Origin: an uncultured Enterobacterales bacterium
GTDB taxonomy: Bacteria; Pseudomonadota; Gammaproteobacteria; Enterobacterales; Enterobacteriaceae
Direction of reading: 5' to 3'
NCBI GenBank assembly: GCA_946478305.1
Contig: CAMLBO010000029.1
Coordinates: 1-49,548, forward strand
DNA length: 49,548 nucleotides
The position numbers and the translations under genes are program-made. Below the pieces are notes generated by a model, which worked only from the letters and a program-made list of their open reading frames with translations, did no database searches and had not been told where the DNA came from. This document shows positions 18,658 to 30,498 of the stretch, one piece after another (the first letter of the stretch is position 1; every line of letters starts with the position of its first letter).

Positions 18658-19299
18658 GTGAAACCAAACATTCTTTATTTGATGGCTGCGCTTTTATTAG
18701 CGGGTTGCGCTAAAGAAACGCCGGTACAACAAAGGACTCACTTTTTGAATCCACCGGCCTCGGCTTCCACCCAAGATACTTCCATGATGCATCAGGGTCC
18801 TTATGGCAGTGTGATACACCAGGCGGCAAATACTTATGGTGTTGATGAAACCCTGGTTAAAGCCATCATTCAGGTTGAGTCTGGCTTTAATCCAACGGTC
18901 GTCAGCAAGTCCAACGCCGTGGGTTTGATGCAACTTAAAGCATCAACGGCAGGACGCGATGCTTACAGGATGAAAGGGCGTTACGGTCAACCCAGTACCT
19001 ATGAACTCAAAGATCCCGCCGTAAACATTGATTTAGGAACCGCGTATCTGAGTATGCTGCAACAGCAGCTGGCGGGTATTAGCGATCCGCAGACGCGTCG
19101 TTACGCCACCACCGTGGCCTATGTAAATGGTGCTGGGGCCTTGCTGAGAACGTTTTCCAGCGACAAAACCTATGCTGTAGCGAAAATTAATCAGATGACA
19201 CCAGAACAGTTTTATCAGCATGTACAGCAAAAACATCCGGCACCGCAGGCACCACGGTACTTGTGGAAAGTGAACAACGCTTATCTGGCGATGCGATAA
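18658..19299 (+). CDS. emtA: Membrane-bound endo-type lytic transglycosylase EmtA (MltE-like) lipoprotein
   Basis: Outer-membrane lipoprotein that cleaves peptidoglycan glycan strands (SLT fold). The start chosen is GTG18658, preceded by GAGAGG. It gives 213 aa and puts the lipobox LLLAGC at Cys17; a GTG 54 nt upstream would bury the signal. The catalytic Glu74 lies in IIQVESGFNP, followed by SKSNAVGLMQLKASTAG and later VAYVNGAGALLRTFSSD, both matching E. coli EmtA. It is convergent with marC. Assignment to EmtA rather than another SLT-domain lipoprotein rests on the C-terminal HPAPQAPRY block. Confidence 0.88.
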   Translation: MKPNILYLMAALLLAGCAKETPVQQRTHFLNPPASASTQDTSMMHQGPYGSVIHQAANTYGVDETLVKAIIQVESGFNPTVVSKSNAVGLMQLKASTAGRDAYRMKGRYGQPSTYELKDPAVNIDLGTAYLSMLQQQLAGISDPQTRRYATTVAYVNGAGALLRTFSSDKTYAVAKINQMTPEQFYQHVQQKHPAPQAPRYLWKVNNAYLAMR

Positions 19300-19330
19300 G
19301 CCTTGTTCATTCTATCCGTCAGCGCGCCCC

Positions 19331-20014
19331 TCAGGCCGCTGGCGGGTAGTGCGAAATAATCTCCAGTATTCCGTTAATCCCAAACTGTACGCCCATACAG
19401 ACCAGCAAGAATCCCATCACACGTGAAATTGCTTCAATTCCGCTTTTTCCCACCAGACGCATAATGGCCCCAGAACTGCGCAGGCAGACCCAAAGAATCA
19501 GGCCAATAATCAGAAAGATTAGCACCGGTGCGACCGCAATAACCCAGCCAGGATAATCCACGCCATCTTTGATGGCAGAGGCACTGCTGATGATCATCGC
19601 AATCGTCCCCGGACCTGCCGTACTTGGCATCGCAAGAGGAACAAAGGCGATATTGGGTGAATCCTGCTTTTTCATCTCTTCGGTTTTGTGCTCAACCATC
19701 GTTTTCTCTTCAGCGTGGGGCTGAGGAAACAGCATGCGAAAACCGATGAAAGCAACAATCAGCCCACCCGCAATTCGCAAACCTGGAATGGAAATACCAA
19801 AGGTATTCATCACGACCTGACCTGCGTAATAGGTCACCATCATGATAATGAACACGTAAACAGACGCCATCATGGACTGACGGTTACGTTCCTGCTCCGT
19901 CATATTGCCTGATAATCCCAACAACAAAGCGACGGTAGTGAGAGGGTTCGCCAGTGGCAATAGAATCACCAACCCTAAACCGATCGCTTTAAACAGAAGG
20001 CCAATTTCAGTCAT
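19331..20014 (-). CDS. marC: MarC family inner-membrane protein
   Basis: Six-helix membrane protein of the MarC (UPF0056) family, function unknown; earlier claims of a role in multiple antibiotic resistance were not upheld. The 227 residues are very close to E. coli Mar[48 protein letters not shown] and [23 protein letters not shown]. No marRAB genes accompany it, unlike in E. coli, where marC is divergent from marRAB. Confidence 0.92.
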   Translation of the reverse strand: MTEIGLLFKAIGLGLVILLPLANPLTTVALLLGLSGNMTEQERNRQSMMASVYVFIIMMVTYYAGQVVMNTFGISIPGLRIAGGLIVAFIGFRMLFPQPHAEEKTMVEHKTEEMKKQDSPNIAFVPLAMPSTAGPGTIAMIISSASAIKDGVDYPGWVIAVAPVLIFLIIGLILWVCLRSSGAIMRLVGKSGIEAISRVMGFLLVCMGVQFGINGILEIISHYPPAA

Positions 20015-20261
20015 AAGTTCTTATCCATTTAATTACTTCCTTTTAATGTTTGCAGGTTGATGGGAATTACACGAAAAATAGCATCAATAAGCAACACAGG
20101 TTGCTGGAAATGCGCACTTTACGGATGTTACACTGACAGACGTTTTTTACGTCGCATCCTGAAGCAATGGAATCAGGGCTTCACAGGTGTCTATATTCGG
20201 CAAAGTAGAGTCGAATAGCGTAACTAATCGGATGAATTTACTCTCAAATATTTTTCTATAT

Positions 20262-20283
20262 GTGCTCTGTCGTGTGGGGCACC
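20262..20283 (+). promoter_or_regulatory. thrS translational operator hairpin (tRNA-Thr anticodon mimic)
   Basis: GTGCTC and GGGCAC (20262-20267 and 20277-20282, with G-T wobble) can form a stem whose 9-nt loop contains CGT at -33 to -31 from the thrS start. E. coli ThrRS represses its own mRNA by binding a leader hairpin that displays CGU at almost the same position. Only this domain was recognised; the other leader domains were not traced. Confidence 0.55.
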
Positions 20284-20303
20284 ACTGTAGATAAGGAATT
20301 AAA

Positions 20304-22232
20304 ATGCCCGTTATTACTCTTCCTGATGGAAGCCAGCGCTCGTTTGATGCTCCTGTTTCACCCCTTGATGTTGCCCTCGATATCGGACCTGGTCTGGCGA
20401 AAGCCTGTATCGCAGGACGTGTGAATGGCGAATTGGTCGATGCAACGGACTTAATCACCGAAGACGCACAGTTAGCGATCATCACGACGAAAGACGAAGC
20501 CGGTTTGGAAATTTTGCGCCACTCCTGCGCGCACCTGTTAGGCCATGCGATTAAACAGTTATGGCCAAACACCAAAATGGCTATCGGTCCGGTTATCGAC
20601 AACGGTTTTTACTATGATGTCGACTTAGATCGCACGCTGACTCAGGAAGACATTGATCTGCTTGAAAAACGCATGCATGAACTGGCTGAAAAAAATTACG
20701 ACGTTATTAAAAAGAAAGTCAGCTGGCAGGAAGCGCGCGATACGTTTGAAAGTCGTGGTGAGCAGTACAAAGTCGCAATTCTGGATGAGAACATCAGTCA
20801 TGATGATCAACCAGGTTTGTATCATCACGAAGAATACGTTGATATGTGCCGTGGTCCCCACGTTCCTAACATGCGCTTCTGTCATCATTTTAAATTGCAG
20901 AAAACCTCAGGGGCGTACTGGCGCGGCGACAGCAAAAACAAAATGCTGCAACGTATTTACGGCACTGCATGGGCAGAAAAAAAACAGCTGAATTCTTACC
21001 TGCAGCGTTTGGAAGAAGCCGGTAAGCGCGACCACCGTAAAATCGGTAAGCAGCTGGATCTCTACCATATGCAGGAAGAAGCACCGGGAATGGTGTTCTG
21101 GCATAACGATGGCTGGACAATTTTCCGCGAGCTGGAAGCCTTTGTGCGCATGAAGCTGAAGTCTTATGACTATCAGGAAGTCAAAGGTCCATTCATGATG
21201 GACCGCGTTCTGTGGGAAAAAACCGGCCACTGGGATAACTACAAAGAAGCAATGTTCACCACTTCCTCAGAAAACCGTGAATATTGTATCAAGCCAATGA
21301 ACTGCCCGGGCCATGTGCAGATTTTCAATCAGGGCTTGAAGTCTTACCGTGATCTGCCATTACGCATGGCTGAATTTGGTAGCTGTCACCGTAATGAACC
21401 GTCCGGTGCTTTGCACGGCCTGATGCGTGTTCGCGGCTTTACTCAGGACGATGCGCATATCTTCTGTACAGAAGAGCAGGTGCGTGATGAAGTCAACAGC
21501 TGTATCCGCATGGTTTATGACATGTACAGCACATTCGGTTTTGAAAAGATTGTGGTTAAGTTATCAACCCGTCCGGAAAAACGCATCGGTACTGATGAAA
21601 TGTGGACTCGTGCTGAGGATGACCTGGCTGCTGCATTGACTGAAAATAAGATTGAATTTGAATATCAGCCAGGTGAAGGGGCGTTTTATGGTCCTAAAAT
21701 TGAATTCACCCTGCACGATTGTTTGGATCGTGCGTGGCAGTGTGGTACCGTGCAACTCGACTTTTCATTACCCGGCCGCCTGAACGCCTCTTATATCGGC
21801 GAAAGCAATGATCGCCAGGTACCGGTAATGATTCACCGCGCAATTCTGGGTTCGATGGAACGCTTCATCGGTATTCTTACCGAAGAGTATGCGGGCTTCT
21901 TCCCAACATGGATTGCTCCGGTTCAGGTAGTCGTAATGAATATTACTGACACTCAAGCTACCTATGTCGAAGAATTAACTAAAAAACTGCAAGAAGCAGG
22001 CATTCGCGTTAAAGCCGACTTGAGAAATGAGAAGATTGGCTTTAAAATTCGCGAACACACGCTGCGTCGTGTTCCTTATATGTTGGTTTGTGGCGATAAA
22101 GAGGTCGAAGCGGGCAAAGTTGCCGTTCGTACCCGCCGCGGAAAAGACTTGGGAAGCATGGACGTTAGCGAAGTCGTTGACAAACTGCTCGCGGAGATCC
22201 GCAGCAGAAGTCTTCATCAACTGGAGGAATAA
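20304..22232 (+). CDS. thrS: Threonyl-tRNA synthetase
   Basis: Charges tRNA-Thr; class II synthetase with N-terminal TGS and editing domains. It is 642 aa, the E. coli length. TGS spans about 1-60 ([14 protein letters not shown]). The editing-domain HxxxH is [10 protein letters not shown] with a later CRGPHV. The catalytic core includes Cys334 (MNCPGH), one of the three zinc ligands, and motifs [11 protein letters not shown] (motif 2) and [10 protein letters not shown] (motif 3). AAGGA precedes the start. Its final codons carry the GGAGG that serves infC, so the two genes are translationally linked. Confidence 0.99.
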   Translation: MPVITLPDGSQRSFDAPVSPLDVALDIGPGLAKACIAGRVNGELVDATDLITEDAQLAIITTKDEAGLEILRHSCAHLLGHAIKQLWPNTKMAIGPVIDNGFYYDVDLDRTLTQEDIDLLEKRMHELAEKNYDVIKKKVSWQEARDTFESRGEQYKVAILDENISHDDQPGLYHHEEYVDMCRGPHVPNMRFCHHFKLQKTSGAYWRGDSKNKMLQRIYGTAWAEKKQLNSYLQRLEEAGKRDHRKIGKQLDLYHMQEEAPGMVFWHNDGWTIFRELEAFVRMKLKSYDYQEVKGPFMMDRVLWEKTGHWDNYKEAMFTTSSENREYCIKPMNCPGHVQIFNQGLKSYRDLPLRMAEFGSCHRNEPSGALHGLMRVRGFTQDDAHIFCTEEQVRDEVNSCIRMVYDMYSTFGFEKIVVKLSTRPEKRIGTDEMWTRAEDDLAAALTENKIEFEYQPGEGAFYGPKIEFTLHDCLDRAWQCGTVQLDFSLPGRLNASYIGESNDRQVPVMIHRAILGSMERFIGILTEEYAGFFPTWIAPVQVVVMNITDTQATYVEELTKKLQEAGIRVKADLRNEKIGFKIREHTLRRVPYMLVCGDKEVEAGKVAVRTRRGKDLGSMDVSEVVDKLLAEIRSRSLHQLEE

Positions 22233-22787
<555 letters not shown>

Positions 22788-22805
22788 GGCTTCCAAGTAA
22801 CCTTT

Positions 22806-22831
22806 CCCACGCAGTGCTTGCGCTGCGTGGG
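22806..22831 (+). other. infC-rpmI intergenic hairpin
   Basis: Perfect 9-bp stem CCCACGCAG / CTGCGTGGG with an 8-nt loop, 18 nt after infC. No proper T-run follows. It lies in the zone where, in E. coli, L20 represses rpmI-rplT by binding mRNA structure, so it may be part of that control or a leaky attenuator. Confidence 0.5.
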
Positions 22832-22862
22832 TTAAGTTCGCCTTTCTGATTCATGTTAATAA

Positions 22863-23081
<219 letters not shown>

Positions 23082-23106
23082 ATACACTTTTTTTAATCAA
23101 GAATAA

Positions 23107-23478
<372 letters not shown>

Positions 23479-23490
23479 GTCAGCTAAGAA

Positions 23491-23516
23491 AGAGGGAGCT
23501 TGCTCCCTCTTTTTTG
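23491..23516 (+). terminator. Rho-independent terminator after rplT
   Basis: AGAGGGAGC / GCTCCCTCT 9-bp stem with a TT loop followed by TTTTTTG. It separates the thrS-infC-rpmI-rplT transcript from the pheM leader. Confidence 0.9.
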
Positions 23517-23602
23517 TTTATAATCAGTCGGATTAATGGTTTAATTCCACACTGATGTCAGTATTATCTATTTTCGTGTCAAGCCAACAAGGTACTACAA
23601 GC

Positions 23603-23647
23603 ATGAATGCTGCTATTTTCCGTTTCTTTTTTTACTTTAGCGTCTGA
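23603..23647 (+). CDS. pheM: pheST operon leader peptide PheM
   Basis: ATG23603 opens a 14-residue peptide MNAAIFRFFFYFSV, which differs from E. coli PheM only at the last residue. Five Phe codons let ribosome stalling report charged tRNA-Phe. A promoter-like TTTAAT-N16-TATTAT lies at 23540-23567. The peptide ends 48 nt before the attenuator hairpin. Confidence 0.95.
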   Translation: MNAAIFRFFFYFSV

Positions 23648-23689
23648 TTCAGGAAGGCTTTCGCGCGTAAGAGAAGAAACGAAAAGTAG

Positions 23690-24805
<1,116 letters not shown>

Positions 24806-24819
24806 GGCGGGAATATCAC

Positions 24820-27207
24820 ATGAAATTCAGTGAACTCTGGTTGCGTGAGTGGGTAAACCCAGCCATCAGCAGCGAAGCATTATCCGATCAAATTACCATG
24901 GCGGGCCTGGAAGTTGACGGCGTGGAACCTGTTGCCGGTGCTTTCCATGGTGTGGTTGTCGGTGAAGTGGTCGAGTGCGGCCAACATCCCAACGCCGATA
25001 AACTGCGCGTCACGAAAGTAAACGTGGGCGGCGATCGTCTGCTTGATATCGTCTGTGGTGCACCAAACTGCCGTCAGGGGCTGAGAGTTGCTGTTGCAAC
25101 AGTGGGTGCTGTACTGCCGGGCGATTTTAAAATTAAAGCCGCCAAATTACGTGGCGAGCCTTCTGAGGGAATGCTGTGTTCGTTTTCCGAACTGGGTATT
25201 TCAGAAGACCACGACGGTATTATCGAATTACCTGCTGATGCGCCCGTCGGAACCGACATTCGCGAATTCCTTAAGCTTGATGACAGCATTATTGAGATCA
25301 GTGTGACGCCAAACCGCGCCGACTGTCTGGGTATCATCGGTGTGGCACGAGACGTAGCAGTCTTTTATCAGATGCCAGTGACCGAGCCGGATATGTCACC
25401 GGTCGTTGCCACCATCAACGATGTTTTGCCTATTGAGGTACAAGCAACCGAGGCCTGCCCACGCTATTTGGGCCGCGTAGTGAAAGGCATCAATGTTAAA
25501 GCAGCCACGCCGCTGTGGATGCGTGAAAAACTGCGTCGTTGCGGTATTCGTTCTATCGACCCAGTGGTCGATATTACTAACTTTGTGCTGCTTGAACTCG
25601 GCCAACCAATGCATGCTTTTGACCTGAGCCGTATTCAGGGCGGTATCGTGGTGCGTATGGCGCATCAGGATGAAGCGTTAACATTGCTTGATGGCACCAA
25701 GACCAAACTTAAAAACGACACGCTGGTTATTGCCGATCATGCAAAAGCGCTGGCGATGGGCGGTATTTTTGGTGGCGAACACTCGGGCGTGAATGAAGAG
25801 ACGCAGGATGTGCTGCTGGAATGCGCCTTCTTTAATCCGCTGTCAATTACAGGCCGTGCACGCCGCCAGGGGTTACATACTGATGCATCCCATCGCTATG
25901 AGCGCGGCGTTGACCCAGCGTTGCAGCATAAAGCGATAGAACGCGCTACGGCGCTGCTGCTGGAGATTTGTGGCGGTGCTGCCGGTCCCGTCATCGACGT
26001 GACGTCAGAAAAAGATTTGCCTAAAGCGGCCACCATTTCACTGCGTCGTGAAAAACTGGATCGCCTGATCGGTCATCATGTTGCTGATGCGCAGGTAACC
26101 GACATTCTGACGCGTCTGGGCTGTAAGGTTGAACAGAAAGACGGTAACTGGACCGCAGTGGCCCCAAGCTGGCGCTTCGATATGCAAATCGAAGAAGATC
26201 TGGTTGAAGAAGTGGCCCGTGTTTATGGCTACAACAACATTCCGGATGTGCCGGTCAAAGCCAACTTGGAGATGACCAAACACCGTGAAGCCAACCTTTC
26301 GCTGAAACGTGTTAAAAATCTGCTGGTTGACCGTGGTTTCCAGGAAGCGATTACTTACAGCTTTGTTGACCCAAAAATTCAAAACTTGTTGCACCCTGGT
26401 GAAGAAGCGCTGATTTTACCAAGCCCAATTTCGGTTGAGATGTCGGCAATGCGCCTTTCACTCTGGACTGGCTTACTGACTTCAGCGGTTTACAACCAAA
26501 ATCGTCAGCAGAGTCGCGTGCGTATTTTCGAAAGTGGTCTGCGCTTTGTTCCTGATACTCAAGCGAATCTGGGTATCCGCCAGGATGTCATGCTGTCTGC
26601 GGTGATCACTGGCAACAAAAATGAAGAGCATTGGGATCTGGCGCGTCAGGCAGTTGACTACTACGATTTGAAAGGTGATCTTGAGGCGATTCTTGAGCTT
26701 ACCGGTAAACTGGATGATTTCCAGTTCAAAGCTGAAGTAAATCCTGCACTGCATCCTGGGCAGAGCGCAGCGATTTATTTATGCGGCGAACGTATTGGTT
26801 TCATTGGTGTAGTCCATCCGGAGTTGGAGCGTAAGCTGGATCTTAACGGCCGCACGGTAGTGTTTGAAATGCTGTGGAATAAGCTCGCAGACCGCGTGCT
26901 GCCTGATGCGAAAGCCATTTCGCGCTTCCCGGCAAACCGTCGAGACATCGCCGTTGTAGTCGCTGAAAATGTCGCCGCAGAAGATATTTTGGTAGAGTGT
27001 AAGAAAGTTGGCGCAAATCAGGTAGTTGGCGTAAACTTATTTGACGTGTATCGTGGGAAGGGCGTGGCAGAGGGTTATAAAAGCCTGGCTATCAGTCTGG
27101 TATTGCAGGATACCGCTCGTACACTGGAAGAAGAAGAGATCGCCGCTACCGTTGCAAAATGCGTAGAGGCTCTAAAGCAGCGATTCCAAGCATCCTTGAG
27201 GGATTGA
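24820..27207 (+). CDS. pheT: Phenylalanyl-tRNA synthetase beta subunit
   Basis: 795-aa beta subunit, which carries tRNA binding and editing of Tyr-tRNA-Phe. Domains in order: N-terminal OB-fold EMAP-like domain (about 39-150, [20 protein letters not shown]), B3/B4 editing domains (about 200-400, [17 protein letters not shown]), B5 domain (about 405-475), a catalytic-like core without activity, and a C-terminal ferredoxin-fold anticodon-binding domain (about 700-795, [12 protein letters not shown]). ihfA starts 4 nt after its stop, the conserved arrangement. Confidence 0.99.
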   Translation: MKFSELWLREWVNPAISSEALSDQITMAGLEVDGVEPVAGAFHGVVVGEVVECGQHPNADKLRVTKVNVGGDRLLDIVCGAPNCRQGLRVAVATVGAVLPGDFKIKAAKLRGEPSEGMLCSFSELGISEDHDGIIELPADAPVGTDIREFLKLDDSIIEISVTPNRADCLGIIGVARDVAVFYQMPVTEPDMSPVVATINDVLPIEVQATEACPRYLGRVVKGINVKAATPLWMREKLRRCGIRSIDPVVDITNFVLLELGQPMHAFDLSRIQGGIVVRMAHQDEALTLLDGTKTKLKNDTLVIADHAKALAMGGIFGGEHSGVNEETQDVLLECAFFNPLSITGRARRQGLHTDASHRYERGVDPALQHKAIERATALLLEICGGAAGPVIDVTSEKDLPKAATISLRREKLDRLIGHHVADAQVTDILTRLGCKVEQKDGNWTAVAPSWRFDMQIEEDLVEEVARVYGYNNIPDVPVKANLEMTKHREANLSLKRVKNLLVDRGFQEAITYSFVDPKIQNLLHPGEEALILPSPISVEMSAMRLSLWTGLLTSAVYNQNRQQSRVRIFESGLRFVPDTQANLGIRQDVMLSAVITGNKNEEHWDLARQAVDYYDLKGDLEAILELTGKLDDFQFKAEVNPALHPGQSAAIYLCGERIGFIGVVHPELERKLDLNGRTVVFEMLWNKLADRVLPDAKAISRFPANRRDIAVVVAENVAAEDILVECKKVGANQVVGVNLFDVYRGKGVAEGYKSLAISLVLQDTARTLEEEEIAATVAKCVEALKQRFQASLRD

Positions 27208-27211
27208 ACCT

Positions 27212-27508
27212 ATGGCGCTTACTAAAGCTGAAATGTCAGAACACCTGTTTGAAAAGCTCGGGCTTAGCAAACGGGATGCCAAAGACCTGGTCGAACTGTT
27301 CTTCGAAGAAGTGCGTCGCGCTTTGGAGAATGGCGAACAAGTTAAATTGTCTGGTTTTGGCAATTTTGATCTGCGTGACAAAAACCAACGTCCGGGACGT
27401 AACCCGAAAACCGGCGAAGATATTCCGATCACGGCGCGCCGTGTGGTGACTTTCCGTCCGGGACAGAAGTTAAAAAGCCGGGTTGAGAATGCCACTCCGA
27501 AAGAATAA
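27212..27508 (+). CDS. ihfA: Integration host factor alpha subunit
   Basis: DNA-bending nucleoid protein, partner of IhfB. It is 98 aa. The HU/IHF beta-arm signature is present ([20 protein letters not shown]) with the Pro that intercalates DNA. It is co-transcribed with pheST (4-nt gap) and closed by a terminator; in E. coli, a further promoter lies inside pheT. Confidence 0.98.
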   Translation: MALTKAEMSEHLFEKLGLSKRDAKDLVELFFEEVRRALENGEQVKLSGFGNFDLRDKNQRPGRNPKTGEDIPITARRVVTFRPGQKLKSRVENATPKE

Positions 27509-27520
27509 GTGAGTTGGATA

Positions 27521-27549
27521 AAAAGGTCGCGCAAGCGGCCTTTTTTTTT
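27521..27549 (+). terminator. Rho-independent terminator after ihfA
   Basis: AAGGTCGC / GCGGCCTT stem (one G-T pair) with a GCAA tetraloop and nine T residues. The next 170 bases (27550-27722) hold nothing that I can recognise. Confidence 0.92.
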
Positions 27550-27722
27550 ACCTTTATTTTGAATCCTCTCCATTTTTCTGCATAAATAAAGCATAAATCT
27601 ATATTTCCAAAGCAGAGTGAAAAGATAGCGTTAAGAGGGTTGGGAATTCAGGATTAGTCTGATAGATTAAATTAAGTCGCGATGGATGTTTGGGTGTTAT
27701 TCATCAGTTGTACAAGCGGTAA

Positions 27723-27746
27723 ATAAAAAAGGGGCCGAAGCCCCTT
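27723..27746 (-). terminator. Rho-independent terminator of the leftward small-lipoprotein transcript
   Basis: On the minus strand AAGGGGC-TTCG-GCCCCTT followed by TTTTATT, a strong UUCG-capped terminator. It shows that a real leftward transcript ends here, supporting the small gene at 27828-27953. Confidence 0.88.
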
Positions 27747-27755
27747 AATGAAAAT

Positions 27756-27821
27756 TTAATTAACGACGTCGTTGGGGTTCTGATGCCACTCAGCAATGCA
27801 ACGAACGCGCAAATTAAACAT
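27756..27821 (-). CDS. Possible 21-codon ORF after the small lipoprotein gene
   Basis: ATG27821 opens a 21-residue frame starting MFNLRVRCIAEWHQNP and ending TAA just before the terminator. It begins 6 nt after the lipoprotein stop codon. There is no Shine-Dalgarno and I do not recognise the peptide. It may simply be the 3' untranslated region. Confidence 0.2.
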   Translation of the reverse strand: MFNLRVRCIAEWHQNPNDVVN

Positions 27822-27827
27822 TAACTA

Positions 27828-27953
27828 TCAGTGCCAGTAGTGAGGATGTCCACCATCATGGTAGCCGCCATGACCGTAAGGACCAGGGAAGATGCAGCCA
27901 CTGAGACTAACAACAACCAGAGCAACACCCAAAAAAGCGATTATGCGACGCAT
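27828..27953 (-). CDS. Small His/Gly-rich lipoprotein (41 aa)
   Basis: Short gene of unknown function on the minus strand. The 41-residue product begins MRRIIAFLGVALVVVSLSGC, a signal peptide with lipobox LSGC (Cys20). The mature part is only 22 residues, rich in Gly, His, Tyr and Pro (GHGGYHDGGHPHYWH). Residue 21 is Ile, not Asp, so sorting to the outer membrane is expected. An AAGGG motif lies about 9 nt before the ATG, and a strong terminator lies 80 nt beyond the stop. It is divergent from another His-rich exported protein gene. Metal binding is only an inference from composition. Confidence 0.7.
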   Translation of the reverse strand: MRRIIAFLGVALVVVSLSGCIFPGPYGHGGYHDGGHPHYWH

Positions 27954-27978
27954 ATATATACCCTTTATTTAATTGACC

Positions 27979-28000
27979 ACATTCAGTATAAATTGAATGT
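27979..28000. repeat. Inverted repeat before the small lipoprotein gene
   Basis: ACATTCA-N8-TGAATGT, perfect 7-bp arms, 26 bp upstream of the lipoprotein start. This is a candidate operator or 5' UTR hairpin; no regulator is recognised. Confidence 0.4.
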
Positions 28001-28176
28001 CTTCACGCTGTTGTCAGGCTAGCGTTAAGATATGTTAAGGGCCTTATAAGAATTGAATAGTTTCACTGTATCATCCTGCTGTTATATTTCAGGGGGGATA
28101 CGTTTGTCTTTTTTTTGTAAGTCGCAAGAAAGTTAACTGAAAAACTCCCTTCCTCCCATAGCCACCTTTATTTCTA

Positions 28177-28197
28177 CTTGATATAAGTTTTATCAAG
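28177..28197. repeat. Inverted repeat before the DUF2502 gene
   Basis: CTTGATA-N7-TATCAAG, perfect 7-bp arms, 33 bp upstream of the GTG start. It differs in sequence from the repeat at 27979. Candidate operator or 5' hairpin. Confidence 0.4.
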
Positions 28198-28229
28198 AAC
28201 AGATAAATGAAATTAATAAGGTGGATACT

Positions 28230-28637
28230 GTGAATAAATCTCTATTACTGCTTTGTTGTGCACTGGCACTGCCTGTCGTCGCACAGGCAGGTGTGACTGT
28301 TGACGTCAACGTGCCTGGCGTTTCAGTTCATATCGGAGATCAGGATCAGCGCGGATACTACTGGGATGGCTATGACTGGCGACCACCGCAGTGGTGGCAT
28401 GAACATCAGGGGCATCATGTTGGTGAGCGCAATAATCATGGCCTGTATTGGCGTGGTGACCGCTGGCAGCCTGCGCCTCCACCCAAGCAATATTATGACC
28501 GGGCTCATGAACAGCAACCCCATCATCAGAATCAGCACCAGGGCGAACCGCACCATGACAACAATGGTCATCAGGGCGGTAATGATAATCATCAGGGAAA
28601 CGGTCAGCCAATACCACCCAACGGGCAACGTTACTAA
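28230..28637 (+). CDS. Exported His-rich DUF2502 (YpeC-like) protein
   Basis: Periplasmic protein of unknown function. Start GTG28230 is preferred over GTG28221 because AAGGTGG lies 6 nt before it; this gives 135 aa. A signal peptide ends at VAQA (about 20). Then comes a DUF2502-like segment (VDVNVPGVSVHIGDQDQRGYYWDGYDWRPPQWW spans it; key residues GYYWDGYDW). The tail is very rich in His, Gln, Asn and Gly (HEQQPHHQ, GEPHHDNNGHQGG). E. coli YpeC shares the 'IGDxDxxGxYWDGxxW' pattern. A terminator follows 18 nt after the stop, so it is probably a single-gene unit. Confidence 0.8.
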   Translation: MNKSLLLLCCALALPVVAQAGVTVDVNVPGVSVHIGDQDQRGYYWDGYDWRPPQWWHEHQGHHVGERNNHGLYWRGDRWQPAPPPKQYYDRAHEQQPHHQNQHQGEPHHDNNGHQGGNDNHQGNGQPIPPNGQRY

Positions 28638-28655
28638 TCAGAACGTATTTCATAC

Positions 28656-28684
28656 AGGCTGGCGCGCAAGCGCTGGCCTTTTTT
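28656..28684 (+). terminator. Rho-independent terminator after the DUF2502 gene
   Basis: AGGCTGGCGC / GCGCTGGCCT 10-bp stem with two G-T pairs, GCAA tetraloop and T-run. Confidence 0.85.
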
Positions 28685-28799
28685 ATATGCTTTGAAAAAA
28701 TACGACATAAAATGACTGAAAATCGGTAGGATATCTGCATCTCTTCTATTCGTTTTCACTGGTTTGCCGATGGGCAACCGCGTCAGGGTATCCATTTTC

Positions 28800-29810
28800 A
28801 TGCCGGAATTGCTGAGAAATAGCGCTTCTTTTACCCTCCTGGAACGACGGCAAAAACGCCGGGATCGTCGCTTATTGATTCTGTTCACCGGGTTGCTGAT
28901 TGCGGTTTTCCTTTTCAGCCTGTGCGCGGGCGAAAACTGGCTATGGCCGGACTCCTGGTTTACCTCGCAGGGGCGACTGTTCATTTGGCAATTGCGCTTA
29001 CCGCGAGCACTTGCGGTTATTCTGGTAGGGGGGGGGCTCGCGGTATCCGGTGCTGTTATGCAATCTCTGTTCGAGAATCCGTTGGCTGAACCTGGCCTGC
29101 TTGGTGTTGCTAATGGTGCGGGCGTAGCCCTGGTGCTGTGCACCATGTTGGGAAACGGATTACTGCCGGTCTGGGTGATGAGTCTTTCCGCCGTAGCTGG
29201 TGCATTGGTGATCACCTTCTTTTTACTGCATTTTGCGCGAAAACGCTTGTTAACTAACGCTCGCTTACTGCTGGTGGGCGTGGCTATAGGCATAGTGTGC
29301 AGCGCAGTGATGACCTGGTCGGTGTACTTCAGCAGTAATCTTGATTTACGGCAGTTAATGTACTGGATGATGGGGGGATTCGGTGGCGTCGACTGGCGTC
29401 AGAGTTGGCTCGGTGTGATGTTGATTCCAGTGGTCGGCTGGATGATATATCAGGGGAAAACTTTGAATCTTCTTTCACTGGGTATCGTACAGGCCCAGCA
29501 ACTGGGGGTGTCTATTGCTGTTTGGCGCAATCTGCTGGTACTGGCCGTCGGCTGGGTGGTGGGGCTGAGCGTAGCAATTGCAGGCGTCATAGGGTTTGTC
29601 GGGCTGGTGATTCCCCATATTCTGCGATTGTGCGGCATCACCGACCAGCGGTATTTATTGCCGTGCTGTGCGATTGTAGGAGGCTCAGTGTTGCTGTTAG
29701 CCGATGTACTCTCACGTATTGCACTTTATTCCGCAGAGTTGCCAATTGGTGTGGTGACTGCCACCCTCGGCGCGCCAATTTTTATCTGGCTGCTGGTCAA
29801 AGCAAACTGA
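28800..29810 (+). CDS. btuC: Vitamin B12 ABC transporter permease BtuC
   Basis: Membrane subunit of the BtuCD-F cobalamin importer (FecCD family, 10 helices). The start at ATG28800 ([11 protein letters not shown]) gives 336 aa, near the roughly 330 usual for the family. Upstream TTG/ATG codons at 28764/28770 would add 10-12 residues with no better Shine-Dalgarno. Motifs include ISGAVMQ-like [37 protein letters not shown] and [15 protein letters not shown] (the BtuD-contacting loop). Residues 77-79 are three GGG codons forming a run of nine G. btuE and btuD follow, as in E. coli. Confidence 0.94.
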   Translation: MPELLRNSASFTLLERRQKRRDRRLLILFTGLLIAVFLFSLCAGENWLWPDSWFTSQGRLFIWQLRLPRALAVILVGGGLAVSGAVMQSLFENPLAEPGLLGVANGAGVALVLCTMLGNGLLPVWVMSLSAVAGALVITFFLLHFARKRLLTNARLLLVGVAIGIVCSAVMTWSVYFSSNLDLRQLMYWMMGGFGGVDWRQSWLGVMLIPVVGWMIYQGKTLNLLSLGIVQAQQLGVSIAVWRNLLVLAVGWVVGLSVAIAGVIGFVGLVIPHILRLCGITDQRYLLPCCAIVGGSVLLLADVLSRIALYSAELPIGVVTATLGAPIFIWLLVKAN

Positions 29811-29919
29811 ATCAGACAGGATGGGCCACGGTCCGCCATAGACGAACTATCTTTAACTTTTCTTCAATTCGCCTTCAGGCCAGATGACTACGATGGCCAA
29901 TAACCGCAGGATATAAAAG

Positions 29920-30471
29920 ATGAGTAATGAAATTTTTGACCTTCCGCTGAAAAAAATTAGCGGCGATACCACCACATTGGGTGCTTATAAAGGCTCTGTC
30001 TTGCTGGTTGTTAACGTGGCGTCCCAGTGCGGACTGACGAAGCAGTATGAAGGTTTGGAAAAACTCTATCAGGACCTGCATGAACAAGGTTTTGAAGTGT
30101 TGGGCTTCCCGTGTAACGAGTTCGGCGCACAGGAGCCTGGCACGGAAGAGGAGATCCAGAATTTCTGCACCACCAATTTTGGTGTCAAATTCCCGATGTT
30201 TAGCAAGATTGAGGTGAATGGAGAAAACCGCCATCCGCTTTATAAAACTTTGATTACCGCATGTCCTCAGGCGGTGAAACCTGAGGGAAGTGAGTTCTAC
30301 CAGCGTCTTGCCAGTAAAGGGCGCGAGCCGAAGCAGCCGGGCGATATTTTGTGGAACTTCGAAAAATTTCTTATCGGACGTGATGGTACTGTGATTGAAC
30401 GTTTTGCTCCCGATATGACGCCGGAAGATCCGCGACTTGTGGATGCTATAAAGCTCGCGCTGGCGAAATAA
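29920..30471 (+). CDS. btuE: Glutathione/thioredoxin peroxidase BtuE
   Basis: Thiol peroxidase of the glutathione peroxidase family, reducing peroxides; not needed for B12 import despite its operon place. It is 183 aa, as in E. coli. The active site Cys37 replaces selenocysteine (NVASQCGLTKQY). The Gln-bearing segment GFPCNEFGAQEPGTEEEI and the Trp region DILWNFEKFLI complete the catalytic set. It lies between btuC and btuD, 27 nt before btuD. Confidence 0.97.
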   Translation: MSNEIFDLPLKKISGDTTTLGAYKGSVLLVVNVASQCGLTKQYEGLEKLYQDLHEQGFEVLGFPCNEFGAQEPGTEEEIQNFCTTNFGVKFPMFSKIEVNGENRHPLYKTLITACPQAVKPEGSEFYQRLASKGREPKQPGDILWNFEKFLIGRDGTVIERFAPDMTPEDPRLVDAIKLALAK

Positions 30472-30498
30472 TCTTTAATTGCTGAGCAGGGAGAGCCC

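Noticed and set aside
28024-28039. GTTAAG-N4-GTTAAG direct repeat as a PmrA box
   Set aside because: The spacing is 4 nt rather than 5, and the neighbouring genes have no known PmrA link.
28764-28799. Longer BtuC start (TTG28764 or ATG28770)
   Set aside because: It adds 10-12 residues not expected in BtuC and has no better Shine-Dalgarno; kept only as an alternative.
28741-28799. Cobalamin riboswitch before btuC
   Set aside because: The space between the preceding terminator and btuC is only about 115 bp and lacks a B12-box-like GCCACTG motif.
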